Program-made: the position numbers and the translations under genes
Origin: Dictyocoela muelleri
Taxonomy: Eukaryota; Microsporidia
DNA length: 16,252 nt
Direction: 5' to 3'
Assembly (NCBI GenBank): GCA_016256075.1
Contig: SDVU01000270.1
Location: 1 to 16,252 of the forward strand
The notes under the pieces: model-generated
Databases searched by the model: none
What the model saw: the letters and a program-made list of their open reading frames with translations, nothing else
Told to the model about the DNA's origin: nothing
Part shown: piece after piece, positions 14,790-16,252 of the stretch
How positions within the stretch are numbered: position 1 is the first letter of the stretch
Layout: the number at the start of each line of letters is the position of its first letter

Positions 14790-16128
14790 ATCTCAAATCT
14801 CGAAAATAATATCTTAAAAAGTAATAAAGGAGAGAAAAAAATGCAATAGACGGATATTTCTATAATTATAAAGAGAAAATCCACGATATTATGGTTTGGA
14901 GATGTAACAAAAGGAAATGCACGGCTCGTCTTAAAACAACCTTCTCACTTGATTTTGTTGAATGTTCAGTCACAATCATTGTAAAGATGATTCTAAAGTT
15001 CATAAAGTTCTTTTAGCAGCAAAGGTCAAGGAAAGAGCGCTAACAACAATAGAAACAGATAGAAACAGATAGAAACACAATTATATCTGTTTCAGAAAAA
15101 TTTAAAACAATAATTTTTAGTCATAAGAATATTATTTTTTAATTAATAGGACCAGGAAACGTCATAACTTTACAATCGATAAGGACTATGAGATTCCTAA
15201 CGAATTACATAAAACATCAAAAAACGCGAAGCTTATATTTTTTGTATTCTGGGATGTAGGATGTTCAAAAAGTTGTTATATTTACAAATTATGAACACAA
15301 AGAGCATTTTAAACATTCTAAGATCGTTTTATGCGATAAAACATTCAAGACTGCTCCATTTAGCTTTAAACAACTGTTTACTCAACAATGTAATGTCAGA
15401 AATAACAATCTCTCTTTTGTTTATGTTTTATGAAAAATAGAAGTGAGTTATGTTGTAAAAAATTCTTTGGTTGGTTGAAAAAAAGAATTAAAAGAGGAAT
15501 ACAAACCAAAATATGTGATTCTTGACTTTGACTGGCTAGTTACAATTGTTGGGAAAATATTTTAAGGATCCAACTTTATTTGAATGTGTTTTACATATAG
15601 ATCAAATAGTTTAAAAAATTTAATCTTTAAAATTTTCTAAAGATTTTAAAGAAAACAGCGACGCCTAATTTCTGGTTTAAATATTGTTTGTCCTAACTTT
15701 TTCTCCATGAAAAAGACGTCATTCGAATGAGTAGATGGCTTAAAAAACATATAATCGATGAAGAATCTTGGAATGTATTTATGATATTTGAATGGTTTCA
15801 GATGGAATACCTTTACTTGAATGAATCTAACAAAAGCATTACTTTTTGAAACTCCTATAATAGAGTGTTAAATAATACCCCTAAAATAACCAACAGCATC
15901 AAATGATATCATAGGCACTTAAATAGCCTGATACACAGAAAAAACTCTATATTTCTTATATTATCTGAGCTTAAAAAAGAGCTGCCATTCAACAAACAAA
16001 AATTACTTATGTCTTTACACCCAGACACCAAATCGATTAATTATGATAGACTAAGGCCTATATTGGAAGAATACAGTACATTTAACGGTTTGGATTATCT
16101 TAAAAAAATAGTTCTACATTATAGCTGA
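14787..16128 (+). pseudogene. MULE (Mutator-like) transposase with FLYWCH-type zinc finger, heavily decayed
   Basis: The start MISNLENNILKSNKGEKKMQ is followed, after a break, by a FLYWCH/WRKY-like finger: DGYFYNYKEKIHDIMVWRC, then KRKCTARLKTTF, and in another frame SHNHCKDD, giving the Cys-Cys-His-His ligands. The MULE catalytic core survives as IVLCDKTFKTAPFSFKQLF (15324-15380; first Asp, with Gly-to-Lys in the usual DGTF) and KYVILDFDW (second Asp, near 15511-15537). The C-terminal part reads YHRHLNSLIHRK, LSELKKELPF and LRPILEEYSTFNGLDYLKK to a stop at 16128. A 10-bp repeat, AGAAACAGAT, at 15051-15076 appears to be a local duplication. At least eight frame changes or stops break it. The ~1.34-kb span fits ~445 codons, normal for a short microsporidian MULE. 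No terminal inverted repeats were identified. Confidence 0.78.
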
Positions 16129-16252
16129 ATTAGCGTAATCCGTCAACTCGCCTCAATTGGCGAGTTGAGGGATTTTCCCAAAAAAATCAAACCCTATGGA
16201 TCATGAAAAAATGAAAATCATTAAAAGTCAGAGAGGAAAAAAGTTGCTTTTA
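16129..16252. other. 3' flank of the MULE relic with a perfect GC-rich hairpin
   Basis: TCAACTCGCC (16143-16152) and GGCGAGTTGA (16159-16168) form a perfect 10-bp stem with a TCAATT loop, 14 bp after the MULE stop. It may be part of the transposon's end. The remaining bases to the window edge show nothing identifiable. Confidence 0.5.

Noticed and set aside
16143-16168. Rho-independent-type terminator
   Set aside because: A perfect hairpin is present but there is no T run after it, and the genome is eukaryotic.

Overview
The window looks like part of a large, repeat-rich microsporidian genome. The DNA is very AT-rich. The two intact genes have no introns and open with a CCC triplet a few bases before the ATG, which is the start signal described for microsporidia. 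Both proteins are shortened, recognisable versions of conserved eukaryotic nuclear factors. The rest is a graveyard of DNA transposons of types known from microsporidia (Merlin, Tc1/mariner, MULE) with many foldback MITEs. I cannot name the species.

Layout. Bases 1-210 hold the tRNA-like end of a SINE on the minus strand, cut by the window edge. Bases 320-2518 encode a condensin CAP-G/Ycg1-like HEAT protein, and 3052-5076 a SAC3/GANP (TREX-2) protein; both are on the plus strand and intact. From 5553 to 7395 there are nested foldback elements. The main one is a 978-bp composite (5803-6780) with a 9-bp target duplication, which carries a second 293-bp foldback with its own 8-bp duplication. 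A complete but decayed Tc1/mariner element lies at 7716-9545; it has TA duplications and terminal arrays of 22-bp repeats. Another foldback sits at 9621-9830.

A complete 457-bp tRNA-derived SINE (10149-10605) is flanked by a perfect 14-bp target duplication. Three Merlin relics follow: an N-terminal fragment (10737-11000), a near-full element on the minus strand (11263-12400) and a near-full element on the plus strand (13051-14197). The window ends in a decayed MULE transposase with a FLYWCH-type zinc finger (14787-16128).

How the parts relate. The two host genes act in separate nuclear processes (chromosome condensation, and transcription-coupled mRNA export) and need not be functionally linked. 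The transposons share the host's CCC start signal. No transposase here is open throughout, so any movement of the MITEs and SINEs would need enzymes encoded elsewhere. No rRNA, CRISPR array, retrovirus-like element or canonical functional tRNA gene was seen.
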